Origin: Candidatus Glassbacteria bacterium
Lineage (GTDB): Bacteria > Gemmatimonadota > Glassbacteria > GWA2-58-10
Length of the DNA stretch: 58,763 bases
Direction: 5' to 3'
Assembly: GCA_019456185.1 (NCBI GenBank)
Contig: VRUH01000002.1
Span: forward strand, 1-58,763
Shown piece by piece: positions 34,091 through 43,681 of the stretch. Positions within the stretch are counted from its first letter, which is position 1. The number at the start of each line of letters is the position of its first letter. The position numbers were made by a program, and so were the translations under genes. The notes under the pieces were generated by a model. The model was not told the DNA's origin, searched no databases, and was given only the letters and a program-made list of their open reading frames with translations.

Positions 34091-35491
34091 ATGAGTGACG
34101 TCAGCAAATTCGACCTGATAGTTGTCGGCAGCGGACCCGGAGGTTATGTGGCCGCGATCCGCGCCAGCCAGTTGGGAATGAAAACCGCGATCGTGGAAAA
34201 GGAGCGGCTGGGCGGGGTCTGCCTCAACTGGGGCTGTATCCCCAGCAAGGCGTTGCTGCACAGCGCAAGTCTCTACGAGCAGATCTCCACTGCACAGCGC
34301 TACGGAATCACCGTGGCCGAGGCTGGGTTCGACTGGGAGAAAGTGGTCAGGCACAGCCGGCAGTCCTCGGACCGCACCATGCGCGGGGTCAAATTCCTGA
34401 TGAAAAAAAACGGGATCGAGGTGTTCGAGGGCAACGGCGTCCTGAGGGGCGGGGGATTGGTCCTGGTGGAGGGAGAGGACCGGAGTCTGCTGGAGGCGGA
34501 AAACATCCTGCTGGCCCTGGGCGCCCGTGCCCGGCAGATACCCGGCGTACAGCCCGACGGCGATAAAATTATAACCAGCCGCGAGGCGCTGGTCCTGCAA
34601 CAAAGACCGGACTCTATCGTTATAGTTGGAGGCGGTGCGATAGGGATAGAATTCGCCTATCTGCTCTCCGTGTTCGGCACCGTGGTCACCGTGGTGGAAC
34701 TGCTGGATCAGATCCTGCCCCACGAGGACCGCGAGCTAGCCGAAGAACTTGAAAAACTGTACAAAAAACGCGGCATCCGGATCATCACCGGCGCCAGGGT
34801 CGAAGCGGTGGAGACCGGAGGGGAGGGCGTCCGGGTGACTGTCGGCCGGGACGGTTCCGTCGAGCTTGAAACTTTCGCCGCGGACAAAGTGCTGCTCTCG
34901 GTGGGCGTGACCGGCAATCTCGAGGGCGCCGGACTGGACGAGGCCGGAGTCGAGTGCGAGCGGGGATTTATCACGACCGACAGCTCGTTCCGCACCTCCG
35001 CCGAACGGGTCCGGGCGATCGGCGACTGCACGGGCGGAGTCCTGCTGGCCCACGCGGCCAGCCGCGAGGGACTGGCCGCTGTCGAGCTGATCGCCGGCAA
35101 CGAGCCGCCGCATACGGCGCCCGAGCAGATACCAAGTTGCGTGTACTGCCGCCCCCAGGTCGCAAGCGTGGGGATTACCGAGCAGGAAGCCGAGAAACGC
35201 GGACTTAACTATTCGGTCGGCCGCTTCCCGTTCCGCCCCCTGGGCAAGGCGGTGTCCAGCGGAGCGCAGGACGGGTTCGTCAAGGTGCTGACCGACAGCG
35301 GCAGCGGCAAGGTCTTGGGGGTGCATATTCTGGGTGATGAGGCCACGGAGATGATCCCCGAGGCTTCGCTGGCGGCCTGGCTGAAGCTGGATACCGCCGA
35401 GCTGGCCGGAGCGGTCCATCCGCACCCCACGATGAGCGAGGCCCTGGCCGAGGCGGCGCTGGATTCGCTGGGACGCGCCCTGCATATCTGA
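34091..35491 (+). CDS. lpdA: Dihydrolipoamide dehydrogenase
   Basis: 466 residues from the ATG at 34091 (GGAG 6 nt upstream). FAD motif VVGSGPGGYVAA, redox disulfide GGVCLNWGCIPSKA (about 40-53), NAD motif IVVGGGAIGIEFAYLLSVFG near 180, the second FAD motif RVRAIGDCTGGVLLAHAA, and the C-terminal His-Glu pair in HPHPTMSEALAEA. All parts of an active E3 are present. The genes of a 2-oxoacid dehydrogenase or glycine cleavage complex are not adjacent, so its partner complex is unknown. Confidence 0.93.
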   Translation: MSDVSKFDLIVVGSGPGGYVAAIRASQLGMKTAIVEKERLGGVCLNWGCIPSKALLHSASLYEQISTAQRYGITVAEAGFDWEKVVRHSRQSSDRTMRGVKFLMKKNGIEVFEGNGVLRGGGLVLVEGEDRSLLEAENILLALGARARQIPGVQPDGDKIITSREALVLQQRPDSIVIVGGGAIGIEFAYLLSVFGTVVTVVELLDQILPHEDRELAEELEKLYKKRGIRIITGARVEAVETGGEGVRVTVGRDGSVELETFAADKVLLSVGVTGNLEGAGLDEAGVECERGFITTDSSFRTSAERVRAIGDCTGGVLLAHAASREGLAAVELIAGNEPPHTAPEQIPSCVYCRPQVASVGITEQEAEKRGLNYSVGRFPFRPLGKAVSSGAQDGFVKVLTDSGSGKVLGVHILGDEATEMIPEASLAAWLKLDTAELAGAVHPHPTMSEALAEAALDSLGRALHI

Positions 35492-35556
35492 GCTGCATAG
35501 CTAATTTGATATACCAGTGATTGCAGCGATAAAATATTCGCAAACTGAATTTTTTC

Positions 35557-35585
35557 TGGACAAAGCAGCGGAGTGCTTGTAATAT
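35557..35585 (+). promoter_or_regulatory. Probable promoter of the nuo operon
   Basis: TGGACA (35557-35562), a 17-nt spacer and TAATAT (35580-35585), 55 bp before nuoA. Confidence 0.55.
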
Positions 35586-35639
35586 TTGTGCTAATTCTCG
35601 CCCGAAACACCCTTCGCCATAAGGATAATCACATTCCCC

Positions 35640-35996
35640 ATGCTTGATTATGTTGCGATATTCCTGACTTTCGTTGTGGCCGCCCTGCTGGCCGGCGGAG
35701 CCTTGCTGATCAGCGCCCTGGTCGGTCCCAATCCCAAGATGACCAAGGAAAAAGAACGCCCGTTCGAGTGCGGCCTGGTGCCGTTCGAGGAGCCGGGCCG
35801 GCGGTTTCCGGTCCATTACTACGTGGTGGCGATTCTGTTTATCGTGTTCGATATCGAGGTGATCTTCCTCTACCCCTGGATCGCCTCGTTCGATGAGGTC
35901 GGGCTCTACGGCTTTATCGGTGCGATGACTTTCGTGCTGGTGCTCTCGTTCGGCCTGGTTTACGAGTGGCTGCGGGGAGGTCTGGAATGGCATTGA
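35640..35996 (+). CDS. nuoA: NADH-quinone oxidoreductase subunit A
   Basis: 118 residues, three membrane helices; the conserved loop KERPFECGLVPFEEPGRRF and the helix start FDIEVIFLYPWA-like FDIEVIFLYPWI are typical of NuoA. First gene of the operon; it overlaps nuoB by 10 bp. Confidence 0.96.
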   Translation: MLDYVAIFLTFVVAALLAGGALLISALVGPNPKMTKEKERPFECGLVPFEEPGRRFPVHYYVVAILFIVFDIEVIFLYPWIASFDEVGLYGFIGAMTFVLVLSFGLVYEWLRGGLEWH

Positions 35997-36463
35997 GGCC
36001 CGTTCTCGGCGGAGATAATTTCGTCACCACCCGCCTGGACAAGGTAATCGGCTGGGCGCGCAAGTTCTCGATCTTCCCCTACCCGTTTGTCACCGCCTGC
36101 TGCGGCATGGAGTACATGTCGCTGGCCAGCAGCCATTACGACCTCGACCGTTTCGGCGCCGCGTTCCCCCGCTTCACTCCCCGTCAGGCGGACATGCTGT
36201 TCGTGGTCGGCACGATCAGCCACAAGATCGCTCCTCTGCTCAAGCGGGTCTACGACCAGATGACCGAGCCGAAATGGGTGATCGCTTTCGGAGTCTGCAC
36301 CTGCACAGGCGGGTTCTACGACAACTACGCCACGGTCCAGGGTATCGACACGATCATTCCCGTGGACGTTTATATCCCCGGCTGCCCTCCGCGGCCGGAA
36401 ACAGTGATCCAGGGCGTAATGATGCTCCAGGATAAAATTGCCAACGGCAAGCAGGAATGGTGA
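35987..36463 (+). CDS. nuoB: NADH-quinone oxidoreductase subunit B
   Basis: 158 residues carrying the N2 [4Fe-4S] cluster that passes electrons to quinone. Ligands: the CC pair in TACCGMEYM, the Cys in FGVCTCTGGFY and the last in IPGCPPRPE. The ATG at 35987 has GGGGAGG 6 nt upstream, so the extension to 35966 is not used. The extra Cys in VCTCTGG is unusual beside the more common CANSGG-type sequence. Confidence 0.95.
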   Translation: MALRPVLGGDNFVTTRLDKVIGWARKFSIFPYPFVTACCGMEYMSLASSHYDLDRFGAAFPRFTPRQADMLFVVGTISHKIAPLLKRVYDQMTEPKWVIAFGVCTCTGGFYDNYATVQGIDTIIPVDVYIPGCPPRPETVIQGVMMLQDKIANGKQEW

Positions 36464-36523
36464 TCCTCTTCGGCAAGCTTAGCTGTTGAATTCGATGAAT
36501 CCCTTTGTTTGGATGTTGTGAGA

Positions 36524-37009
36524 ATGGAACCCGCAAACGACCACAAGACTCTTCAGGCCCTGGCCGCCAAGTTCGGCGATTCGGTTATCGAGCACGGAGT
36601 GGACCGGGGCGACGCCGTCGCGGTTATCGACCCCGGGGCGATCCACGATGTTATCGCCTGGCTGCGCGAGGAGCACTCGTTCGCCATGCTGGTTGATCTG
36701 TGCGGCGTTGATTACCTCCCGCGCCGTCCGCGGTTCGAGGTGGTCTACCAGCTTCACGCCATGACCCGTAACGAGCGGATCAGGCTGCGAGTGCAGCTCG
36801 AGGGGAAAAGCCCGGAAGTGGCCACGATCACCGACCTTTACCCCGTGGCCGACTGGCTGGAACGGGAGACGTGGGACATGTTCGGGATCGTCTTCAGCGG
36901 CCATCCCGATCTCAAGCGGCTGCTGATGTACGAGCCGTTCGAGGGCCATCCCCTGCGGCGCGACTATCCGATCAACAAGCGCCAGCCGCTGATAGGGCCC
37001 CGGAACTGA
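36524..37009 (+). CDS. nuoC: NADH-quinone oxidoreductase subunit C
   Basis: 161 residues. The 30-kDa subunit motif is clear: ERETWDMFGIVFSGHPDLKR followed by LRRDYPI. It is separate from nuoD rather than fused. The start is uncertain: the ATG at 36524 is chosen, a TTG at 36509 is possible, and neither has a strong ribosome site. Confidence 0.93.
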   Translation: MEPANDHKTLQALAAKFGDSVIEHGVDRGDAVAVIDPGAIHDVIAWLREEHSFAMLVDLCGVDYLPRRPRFEVVYQLHAMTRNERIRLRVQLEGKSPEVATITDLYPVADWLERETWDMFGIVFSGHPDLKRLLMYEPFEGHPLRRDYPINKRQPLIGPRN

Positions 37010-37045
37010 CCAGCTTAGCTACGAAGGGGAAAACGGTAAAGCCAG

Positions 37046-38398
37046 ATGAGCCAGACAACCAGACAGCAGAGCAGCAGCCGCACCGAGGGCTCCTTCCTCA
37101 ACATAGGCCCGTCGCATCCGGCCATGCACGGCGTCGTCCGGATAATCACCGAACTCGAAGGCGAAAAAGTGCTCGGGGCCGAAATCGAGATCGGCTACCT
37201 GCACCGCTGTTTCGAGAAGGACTGCGAGCAGCTCGGCTACAACCAGGCGTTCCCCTACACCGACCGCCTGAACTACGTCAGCCCGCTGCTCAACAATGTC
37301 GGCTGGGCGATGGCTGTCGAGAAACTGTTCGGGGCCGAGGTGCCGGAGCGCTGCCAGTATATCCGGGTGATTGTCTCGGAGATGAGCAGGATTGTGGATC
37401 ACCTGACCTCTATCGGCGCGGCGGCGATGGAAATCGGCGCGTTGACCGTGTTCCTCTACTTCATGAAAGGCCGCGAGTACCTCTACGATATTATCGAGTA
37501 TCTCACCGGCAGCAGGATCACGATCAGCTACGTGCGTGTCGGCGGAGTGAAAGCCGACCTGCCGAAAGGCTTCGACAGGAAACTGCGCGGGACGCTCAAG
37601 GAAATCAACAAGATTATCGCCGAGGTCGACAAGCTGCTGACCCGTAACCGGATCTTTATCGACCGGACCAGCGGTATCGGCACCCTGAGCCGCGAGCGTT
37701 CGATCTCCTACGGGATCACCGGCCCACTGCTGCGGGCCGCCGGCGAGCCTTACGACGTGCGCAAGGACATGCCCTACCTGGTCTACGACCGGTTCGATTT
37801 CGAGGTCCCCATCGCCGATACCTGCGACGCCTACGCCCGCTACCTGGTGCGCATGGAGGAAATGCGCCAGAGCGTGCGGATTATCGAGCAGGCCCTCGAC
37901 CAGATCCCGCCCGGCGCAATCGCTGTCGACCGCTACGGCAACGAGCTCAGCGGCGCGGAGATGGTGGAGCTGGCCAAACGCGGCAAGGTCAAGGATTATA
38001 TCAACGCCAAGGCCGGGGTGGACCTGACCCTGGACGGCACCGACGCGGCCACGGCCGGCAATGTCAACCTTGCCGACAACCGCACGCTGCGGCTGCCCTC
38101 CAAGGAAGAGACCTACGGCAATATCGAGGGCCTGATGGCTCATTTCATGCAAATTATGGATAACTGGGGTGTCAAACCGCCGGTGGGCGAGGCCTACCAG
38201 GCGGTCGAGGGCGCCAACGGCGAGCTGGGATTCTACCTGGTGTCCAACGGCGAGGGCCGTCCGATGCGGGCCCGCTGCCGCGGCGCGTGTTTCTTCCCGA
38301 TGGCCGCGCTTCACGAGATGCTGATCGGGGACATGATCGCCGATATCGTCCCCTCTTTCGGTTCGATCAATATGATCGCCGGCGAGCTGGACCGTTAA
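37046..38398 (+). CDS. nuoD: NADH-quinone oxidoreductase subunit D
   Basis: 450 residues, slightly longer than the common 390-420. Quinone-site residues lie in NIGPSHPAMHGVVR (the HPxxHG loop) and the adjacent GYLHRCFEK; the C-terminus ends in the family pattern SFGSINMIAGELDR. A linker of about 65 residues around GNELSGAEMVELAKRGKVKDY to RLPSKEETY accounts for the extra length. A long-linker NuoD also occurs in other deep lineages. Confidence 0.95.
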   Translation: MSQTTRQQSSSRTEGSFLNIGPSHPAMHGVVRIITELEGEKVLGAEIEIGYLHRCFEKDCEQLGYNQAFPYTDRLNYVSPLLNNVGWAMAVEKLFGAEVPERCQYIRVIVSEMSRIVDHLTSIGAAAMEIGALTVFLYFMKGREYLYDIIEYLTGSRITISYVRVGGVKADLPKGFDRKLRGTLKEINKIIAEVDKLLTRNRIFIDRTSGIGTLSRERSISYGITGPLLRAAGEPYDVRKDMPYLVYDRFDFEVPIADTCDAYARYLVRMEEMRQSVRIIEQALDQIPPGAIAVDRYGNELSGAEMVELAKRGKVKDYINAKAGVDLTLDGTDAATAGNVNLADNRTLRLPSKEETYGNIEGLMAHFMQIMDNWGVKPPVGEAYQAVEGANGELGFYLVSNGEGRPMRARCRGACFFPMAALHEMLIGDMIADIVPSFGSINMIAGELDR

Positions 38399-38413
38399 TC
38401 CGAGAGAATAACC

Positions 38414-38887
38414 ATGTCTGTCTCCCTTCCGGAGAAAGAAGAAAAGAGAGTCGCCGAGCTAATCGGCCATTATCCCGAGAAGCGAGCCGCGATCGGCGAT
38501 GTCCTCTATATCGCCCAGCAGCATTTCGGTCACCTGGGACCCGAGGTGGAATTCTATGTGGCCGGCATGCTCGACCTGCCGGTGACTTATGTCCATCAGG
38601 TCGTCACCTTCTACAACATGTATCTCCAGCAGCCGGTCGGCGAAAACCTGATCATGCTCTGCGACAACGTGAGCTGCACGCTCTGCGGAGCCGCCGGACT
38701 GGTGGAGCATGTCCGGAACAAACTGGGGATCGCTCCCGGCGAGACAACCGAAGACAACAAGTTCACCTTCTGGACTGTCGAATGCCTCGGCGCCTGTGAA
38801 CTTGCCCCCTGCTTGCTGATCGGCGAGAAACTGTTCGGCCGGATGACCCCTGAGAAACTTGACGAAGCAATCGACGCGGTGGAGTGA
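38414..38887 (+). CDS. nuoE: NADH-quinone oxidoreductase subunit E
   Basis: 157 residues, thioredoxin-like fold with a [2Fe-2S] cluster bound by CDNVSC and CLGAC. The N-terminal helix bundle includes YIAQQHFGHLGPEVEFYVA. Spaced 15 bp from nuoD and 7 bp from nuoF. Confidence 0.95.
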   Translation: MSVSLPEKEEKRVAELIGHYPEKRAAIGDVLYIAQQHFGHLGPEVEFYVAGMLDLPVTYVHQVVTFYNMYLQQPVGENLIMLCDNVSCTLCGAAGLVEHVRNKLGIAPGETTEDNKFTFWTVECLGACELAPCLLIGEKLFGRMTPEKLDEAIDAVE

Positions 38888-38894
38888 CCAGCTG

Positions 38895-40202
38895 ATGCCG
38901 GAAGTCAAGCTGATAAAAAGCTTTATCGATATCGAGAACTGCCACAGGCGCGAGGTTTACGAGGCCAACGGCGGTTATGTCTCGCTGAAGAAAGTGCTGG
39001 ACGGGAGCTGGGACGCCGAGAAGGTGATGGGCGTTCTCAAGGCCAGCAACCTTCGCGGCCTCGGCGGCGCCGGGTTCCCCACCGGCATGAAATGGGGATT
39101 CGTGCCCAAGGACTACGAGGGGCCCAAGTACCTGGTGGTCAACGCCGACGAGAGTGAGCCGGGCACGTTCAAGGACCGTCATATCATGACCGGCGCACCC
39201 CACCTGCTGATCGAGGGAGCCCTGATCGCCGCGCTCAGTATCGAGGCCAGGGACATCTATATCTATATCCGCGGCGAATATTTCGAGCAGGCGCGGATCA
39301 TGGAAGAGGCGATCGAGGAAGCGGCCGAGGCGGGCTATATCGGCGAGAATATTTTAGGTTCGGGACGGGATATCCACGTCCACCTTCACCGCGGAGCCGG
39401 CGCCTATATCTGCGGCGAGGAAACCGCCCTGCTCTCCAGCCTCGAGGGCGACAAGGGCTGGCCCAAGCTCAAACCGCCGTTCCCCGCACTCAAGGGCCTG
39501 TTCGGCAAACCCACCATCGTCAACAACGTGGAAACCCTGTCCTATGTCCCGATTATTCTCGACAGGGGCGCGGAGTATTTCGCCGGACTCGGTATCGAGC
39601 GCAACGGCGGCACGCGTCTCTTCGGTGTCAGCGGCCATGTCAAACGGACCGGTATCTACGAGCTCCCGCTGGGTACCCCGATGAAAGAGTTGATCTACGA
39701 GCACTGCGGCGGTATCCGCAAGGACCGCAAGCTCAAGGCCGTGATCCCCGGAGGCAGCAGTTGCCCGGTGCTCACGCCCGAGGAAGCCGGGAGTGTCAAC
39801 CTCGATTTCGACAGCCTGGCCGGGATCGGCAGCATGCTCGGCAGCGGCGGGCTGATCGTGATGGACGAGACCACCGACCTGGTGCAGATCCTGTGGCGTA
39901 TCTGCCGCTTCTACTCGTTCGAATCCTGCGGCCAGTGCACGCCCTGCCGCGAGGGTACCGGCTGGATGACCCGGATCATGGAGCGGATAGCCGGCGGCGA
40001 GGGCACGAGCCAGGATATCGACGACCTGCTGGACGTGGCGAACATGATCATGGGCCATACGATCTGCCCGCTGGGCGATGCCGCGGCTCTGCCGGTGGTA
40101 AGTTTCCTGACCAAGTTCCGCGCTGATTTCGAGGCGCAGGTGAAACCGCGCAGGGTCCATGCCGGAGCCGTGGTTACAGAAGCCGAAGCGGAGGATAGTT
40201 GA
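38895..40202 (+). CDS. nuoF: NADH-quinone oxidoreductase subunit F (NADH-binding)
   Basis: 435 residues. FMN and NADH sites GLGGAGFPTGMKW and YLVVNADESEPGTFKDR, the glycine-rich GAGAYICGEETALLSSLEG, and the N3 [4Fe-4S] ligands ESCGQCTPCREGT with the distal Cys in HTICPLGDA. The ATG at 38895 is used; the frame is open further upstream inside nuoE. It overlaps nuoG by 4 bp. Confidence 0.96.
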   Translation: MPEVKLIKSFIDIENCHRREVYEANGGYVSLKKVLDGSWDAEKVMGVLKASNLRGLGGAGFPTGMKWGFVPKDYEGPKYLVVNADESEPGTFKDRHIMTGAPHLLIEGALIAALSIEARDIYIYIRGEYFEQARIMEEAIEEAAEAGYIGENILGSGRDIHVHLHRGAGAYICGEETALLSSLEGDKGWPKLKPPFPALKGLFGKPTIVNNVETLSYVPIILDRGAEYFAGLGIERNGGTRLFGVSGHVKRTGIYELPLGTPMKELIYEHCGGIRKDRKLKAVIPGGSSCPVLTPEEAGSVNLDFDSLAGIGSMLGSGGLIVMDETTDLVQILWRICRFYSFESCGQCTPCREGTGWMTRIMERIAGGEGTSQDIDDLLDVANMIMGHTICPLGDAAALPVVSFLTKFRADFEAQVKPRRVHAGAVVTEAEAEDS

Positions 40203-41836
40203 GCGACGGGACGAACATGGTGAAGGCCACTATCGACGGGAACCGGTACGAGTTCGCCGCCGGAACGACTATCCTGGAAGCGGCCGGGGGTGTCGGGATC
40301 GAGATCCCCCACTACTGCTACCACCCCGGCCTGTCGCTCGCCGGAGCGTGCCGGATGTGCCTGGTGGAAATAGAAAAAATGCCCAAGCTGCAGATCGCCT
40401 GCTACATGACTGTCGGTGAGGACATGGTCGTCTTCACGGACAACGAGCGGGTCAAGCGGGCGCGCAAGGCCATGCTCGAATTCCACCTGGTCAACCACCC
40501 GCTCGACTGCCCGGTCTGCGACCAGGCCGGAGAGTGCGGACTGCAGATCTATTACATGCAGCACGGGCTGTATATCTCCCGCGTACGCGAGAACAAGGTC
40601 AAGAAAAGCAAAAAGGCCGTGCAGATCGGCCCGCACGTAATGCTGGACCAGGAGCGCTGTATCCTGTGCAGCCGCTGTGTCCGCTTCTGCAACGAAATCC
40701 CCAAGACCAGCGAACTCGGCATGTTCAACCGCGGAGACCGCGAGATCATCGATATTTTCCCGGACCGTGAGCTCAATAACCCCTACTCGGCCAACGTAAT
40801 CGACATCTGCCCGGTTGGCGCGCTGTTGAGCAAGGATTTTCTCTTCAAGACCCGGGTCTGGTACCTGGAAACAGTCAATTCGGTCTGCACGCGCTGCTCG
40901 CGGGGCTGCAACATTTTTATCGACTACAACCTCAAGCTGCCCTGGAAGAACGAGGGCCGCCGCCTGAGCCGTCTACGCCCCCGCTACAACTGCGATGTCA
41001 ACGACTGGTGGATGTGCGACGAAGGACGGTTCGGGTCCGATTTTGTCGATGCGGAAAACAGGATCGACCTGCCGGTGGTGGTCAAAGACGGCGCCAGGAC
41101 GGAATCCGACTGGGATACGGCGCTGGAAACCGCCGCTCTCAGGCTCAGACAGGCCGCCAGCGAGCCGGGCGAGGTCGCCGTGCTGGTCAGTCCCGGGCTG
41201 TCCAACGAAGCGCTCTACCTCCTGAAAAAGGTCCTGGCCGAGCAGCTGCCAGGCACGATGATCTCGTTCAGCAATCTCAACGAGCACGAATCCACCGAAG
41301 ACGATATCCTGCGCAAGGCGGATAAAAACCCGAATACAACCGGCGCGGAGTTTTTGGGCCTGACCAGCGCTAATCCGGAGGTGAAAGATATCGGAGCTTT
41401 GCTGGAAACGGCAGCCGGCGGCAACCTCACCGCCCTGGTCGTCGTATCCCACGACCCGGCCGGGCTCCAGCCGGTCTACGGCCGGGGATGGGGCGCGGCG
41501 CTGGACAAGGTGCCGTTCAAGGTTTACCTGGGGACCAATTCCTGCGCGACCAGCGATCAAGCCGACGTGGTCCTGCCCCTGGCGGTATTCGCCGAGCGCG
41601 AGGCCACGGTTACCAATTTCGCCGGGCGCGTCCAGCTTCAGCACCGCGCATTCGAGCCGCTCGCCGAGTCGCTTCCCGACTGGCAGGCGATATTCAAACT
41701 TGGCAATGCGCTGGGCGGCGAATACAACTACGGTTCGGCCGAAGAGGTTTTCGACGAGCTGGCCGCCAACGAGGATAAATTCGCAGGTCTCAGTTACGAA
41801 AAGATCGACGATGCAGGCGTGAAAATTGTAGGGTAA
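40199..41836 (+). CDS. nuoG: NADH-quinone oxidoreductase subunit G
   Basis: 545 residues. [2Fe-2S] ligands YCYHPGLSLAGACRMC, the His-ligated cluster HPLDCPVCDQAGECGLQ, CILCSRCVRFC with CPVGAL, and a fourth site CTRCSRGCNIF. A truncated molybdopterin-oxidoreductase-like domain follows; the protein is much shorter than E. coli NuoG (about 900) but near the short NuoG forms. The start is TTG at 40199 within the nuoF stop (TTGA), with GGAGG just upstream; an ATG at 40217 is the alternative. Confidence 0.94.
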   Translation: MSDGTNMVKATIDGNRYEFAAGTTILEAAGGVGIEIPHYCYHPGLSLAGACRMCLVEIEKMPKLQIACYMTVGEDMVVFTDNERVKRARKAMLEFHLVNHPLDCPVCDQAGECGLQIYYMQHGLYISRVRENKVKKSKKAVQIGPHVMLDQERCILCSRCVRFCNEIPKTSELGMFNRGDREIIDIFPDRELNNPYSANVIDICPVGALLSKDFLFKTRVWYLETVNSVCTRCSRGCNIFIDYNLKLPWKNEGRRLSRLRPRYNCDVNDWWMCDEGRFGSDFVDAENRIDLPVVVKDGARTESDWDTALETAALRLRQAASEPGEVAVLVSPGLSNEALYLLKKVLAEQLPGTMISFSNLNEHESTEDDILRKADKNPNTTGAEFLGLTSANPEVKDIGALLETAAGGNLTALVVVSHDPAGLQPVYGRGWGAALDKVPFKVYLGTNSCATSDQADVVLPLAVFAEREATVTNFAGRVQLQHRAFEPLAESLPDWQAIFKLGNALGGEYNYGSAEEVFDELAANEDKFAGLSYEKIDDAGVKIVG

Positions 41837-41864
41837 TAGGTTCAGTTGTCTTGCCGTACAGCTT

Positions 41865-41926
41865 ACAACCCCCCTTTATTCCCCCTTAGCAAAGGGGGGT
41901 GCCTGCCGCAGGCAGGCGGGGGTTGT
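41865..41926. repeat. Nested palindromic repeat between nuoG and nuoH, family 2
   Basis: Outer arms ACAACCCCC / GGGGGTTGT enclose CCCCCTT-AGC-AAGGGGG and GCCTGC / GCAGGC hairpins. It has the same architecture as 25468-25543 and interrupts the otherwise tight nuo operon with a 121-bp gap. Confidence 0.75.
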
Positions 41927-41957
41927 CTATTGCTTACCGCTGGAGGCGGAAAGAGCA

Positions 41958-43043
41958 ATGTGGATTGAGTTACTGACAAAATTGCTGATTGCCGGCGCAG
42001 TGCTTATCGGAGTGCTGTCGTTCGGCGGGCTGCTGACCTGGGTCGAGCGCAAGCAGAGCGCGTTAATGCAGGATCGGATCGGCGCCAACCGCGCCTCGAT
42101 CCTGGGTTTCCGCCTGCTGGGCCTGTTCCATATCATGACCGACGGGATCAAGATGTTCACCAAGGAGGAGTTTATCCCCCGGACCGAGCACCGGGTGATA
42201 TTCATCCTCTCCCCGTTCCTGGCCTGGTTTTTCTCCCTGCTCGCCTTCGCGATCATCCCGTTCACCCCGGAACTGACTATCGGCGGCTACTCGATCACGA
42301 TCCAGGTGGCCAACCCCGAGATCGGGGTGCTGGTTGCGTTCGCGATGATGGGGATGGCGATCTACGGCGTGGTGCTGGGCGGTTGGGCCTCCAACAATAA
42401 TTACGCCCTGCTCGGCTCGATGAGGGCGACTGCGCAGTTGATCAGCTACGAGGTGGCCCTGGCCGCATCCGCGGTCGGCCCGCTGCTGATTTACGGTACG
42501 CTGAACATGCAGGATATTGTAATCTGGCAGGGCCGGCTCTGGAACGGCTGGCTGCCGCTGTGGGGTATCGTGGTCCAGCCGCTGGCTTTCCTGCTGTTCC
42601 TGATCGCCGGGGCCGCCGAAACCAAGCGCATCCCGTTCGACCTTCCCGAGGGCGAGAGCGAGATTATCGGTTTCAACCTCGAGTACAGCAGCATGCGTTT
42701 CGGCGCGTTCATGTTCACGGACTTTATCGAGAAGATCCTGGTCGCCTGCCTGACCACCTCCATCTTTCTCGGCGGCTGGCAGGTACCCTGGCTGGCCGAT
42801 GACGGTTTCCGCATGGGCGGCGAACTGGCTCTGGGCCTGGGACCGGTGGCGGTCTGGCTGCTGCGCGCGGCCTCGTTCGGTCTGAAAGTCTGTATCCTGA
42901 TCTACGTGCTGATGCTGGTGCGCTGGACCCTGCCGCGTTTCCGCTACGATCAGTTGATGAATTTCGGCTGGAAGTTCCTGCTGCCGCTGGCGTTTCTGAA
43001 TATCATCGTAACAGCGGCGGTACTTATGGTGTTAAATCTGTAG
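41958..43043 (+). CDS. nuoH: NADH-quinone oxidoreductase subunit H
   Basis: 361 residues, eight or so membrane helices. Family blocks: LTWVERKQSALMQDRIGANR at the N-terminus, GLFHIMTDGIKMFTKE, LISYEVALAASAVGP, AETKRIPFDLPEGESE and LVRWTLPRFRYDQLMNFGWK. These loops line the quinone chamber. It follows the palindromic insert, so it may depend on read-through from nuoG. Confidence 0.96.
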   Translation: MWIELLTKLLIAGAVLIGVLSFGGLLTWVERKQSALMQDRIGANRASILGFRLLGLFHIMTDGIKMFTKEEFIPRTEHRVIFILSPFLAWFFSLLAFAIIPFTPELTIGGYSITIQVANPEIGVLVAFAMMGMAIYGVVLGGWASNNNYALLGSMRATAQLISYEVALAASAVGPLLIYGTLNMQDIVIWQGRLWNGWLPLWGIVVQPLAFLLFLIAGAAETKRIPFDLPEGESEIIGFNLEYSSMRFGAFMFTDFIEKILVACLTTSIFLGGWQVPWLADDGFRMGGELALGLGPVAVWLLRAASFGLKVCILIYVLMLVRWTLPRFRYDQLMNFGWKFLLPLAFLNIIVTAAVLMVLNL

Positions 43044-43075
43044 CGAATTAAGTCAATCTTCAGCGGGGCCATCAA

Positions 43076-43648
43076 GTGGCAATTACGGTTAAAAAGATCG
43101 ATACCACACCCAGGATGAACTTCCTGGAGCGCACCTACCTGTGGGAAATCCTTAAGGGCCTGTGGATCACCAACCGCCACTTCGTGGTCAATATCACCCG
43201 CCATATCCTCAACCTGTTCGGAATCAAAACCAAGCCGGGCGCGGTAACGATCCAGTACCCCGAGGTGCACCGCGGCTACCACCACCGCCTGCGCACGGCC
43301 CACTACCTGACCCATCGTGAAAACGATGGCGGCCCGCGCTGCGTGGGCTGCATGATGTGCGAGACGATCTGCCCGGCCAAGTGTATCTATATCGTCCCCA
43401 CCGAGCACCCCGACCCCAATATCGAAAAACAGGCGGTCAAGTTCACGATCGACATGGGCAAGTGTGTCTACTGCGGGTTCTGCGTGGAGGCCTGCCCCGA
43501 GGACGCGATCCGGATGGACAGCGGCCGGCTGGATATCTGCTCCTACACCCGCGAGGGCATGATCTGGGATATCAACCGGTTGATGGCCAACCACCACGAT
43601 CCGACCAACTACAAGGACGTAGAAAAGTGGTTGAGCGAGGAATTCTGA
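43076..43648 (+). CDS. nuoI: NADH-quinone oxidoreductase subunit I
   Basis: 190 residues with two [4Fe-4S] ferredoxin motifs (CVGCMMCETICP and CVYCGFCVEACP). The start is GTG at 43076. The C-terminal extension of about 30 residues (DINRLMANHHDPTNYKDVEKW) is somewhat longer than in E. coli NuoI. A terminator follows at once, so this operon lacks nuoJKLMN. Confidence 0.95.
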   Translation: MAITVKKIDTTPRMNFLERTYLWEILKGLWITNRHFVVNITRHILNLFGIKTKPGAVTIQYPEVHRGYHHRLRTAHYLTHRENDGGPRCVGCMMCETICPAKCIYIVPTEHPDPNIEKQAVKFTIDMGKCVYCGFCVEACPEDAIRMDSGRLDICSYTREGMIWDINRLMANHHDPTNYKDVEKWLSEEF

Positions 43649-43681
43649 TCGGAGATTTCCTGTTATCAAGATTGATCTCAG

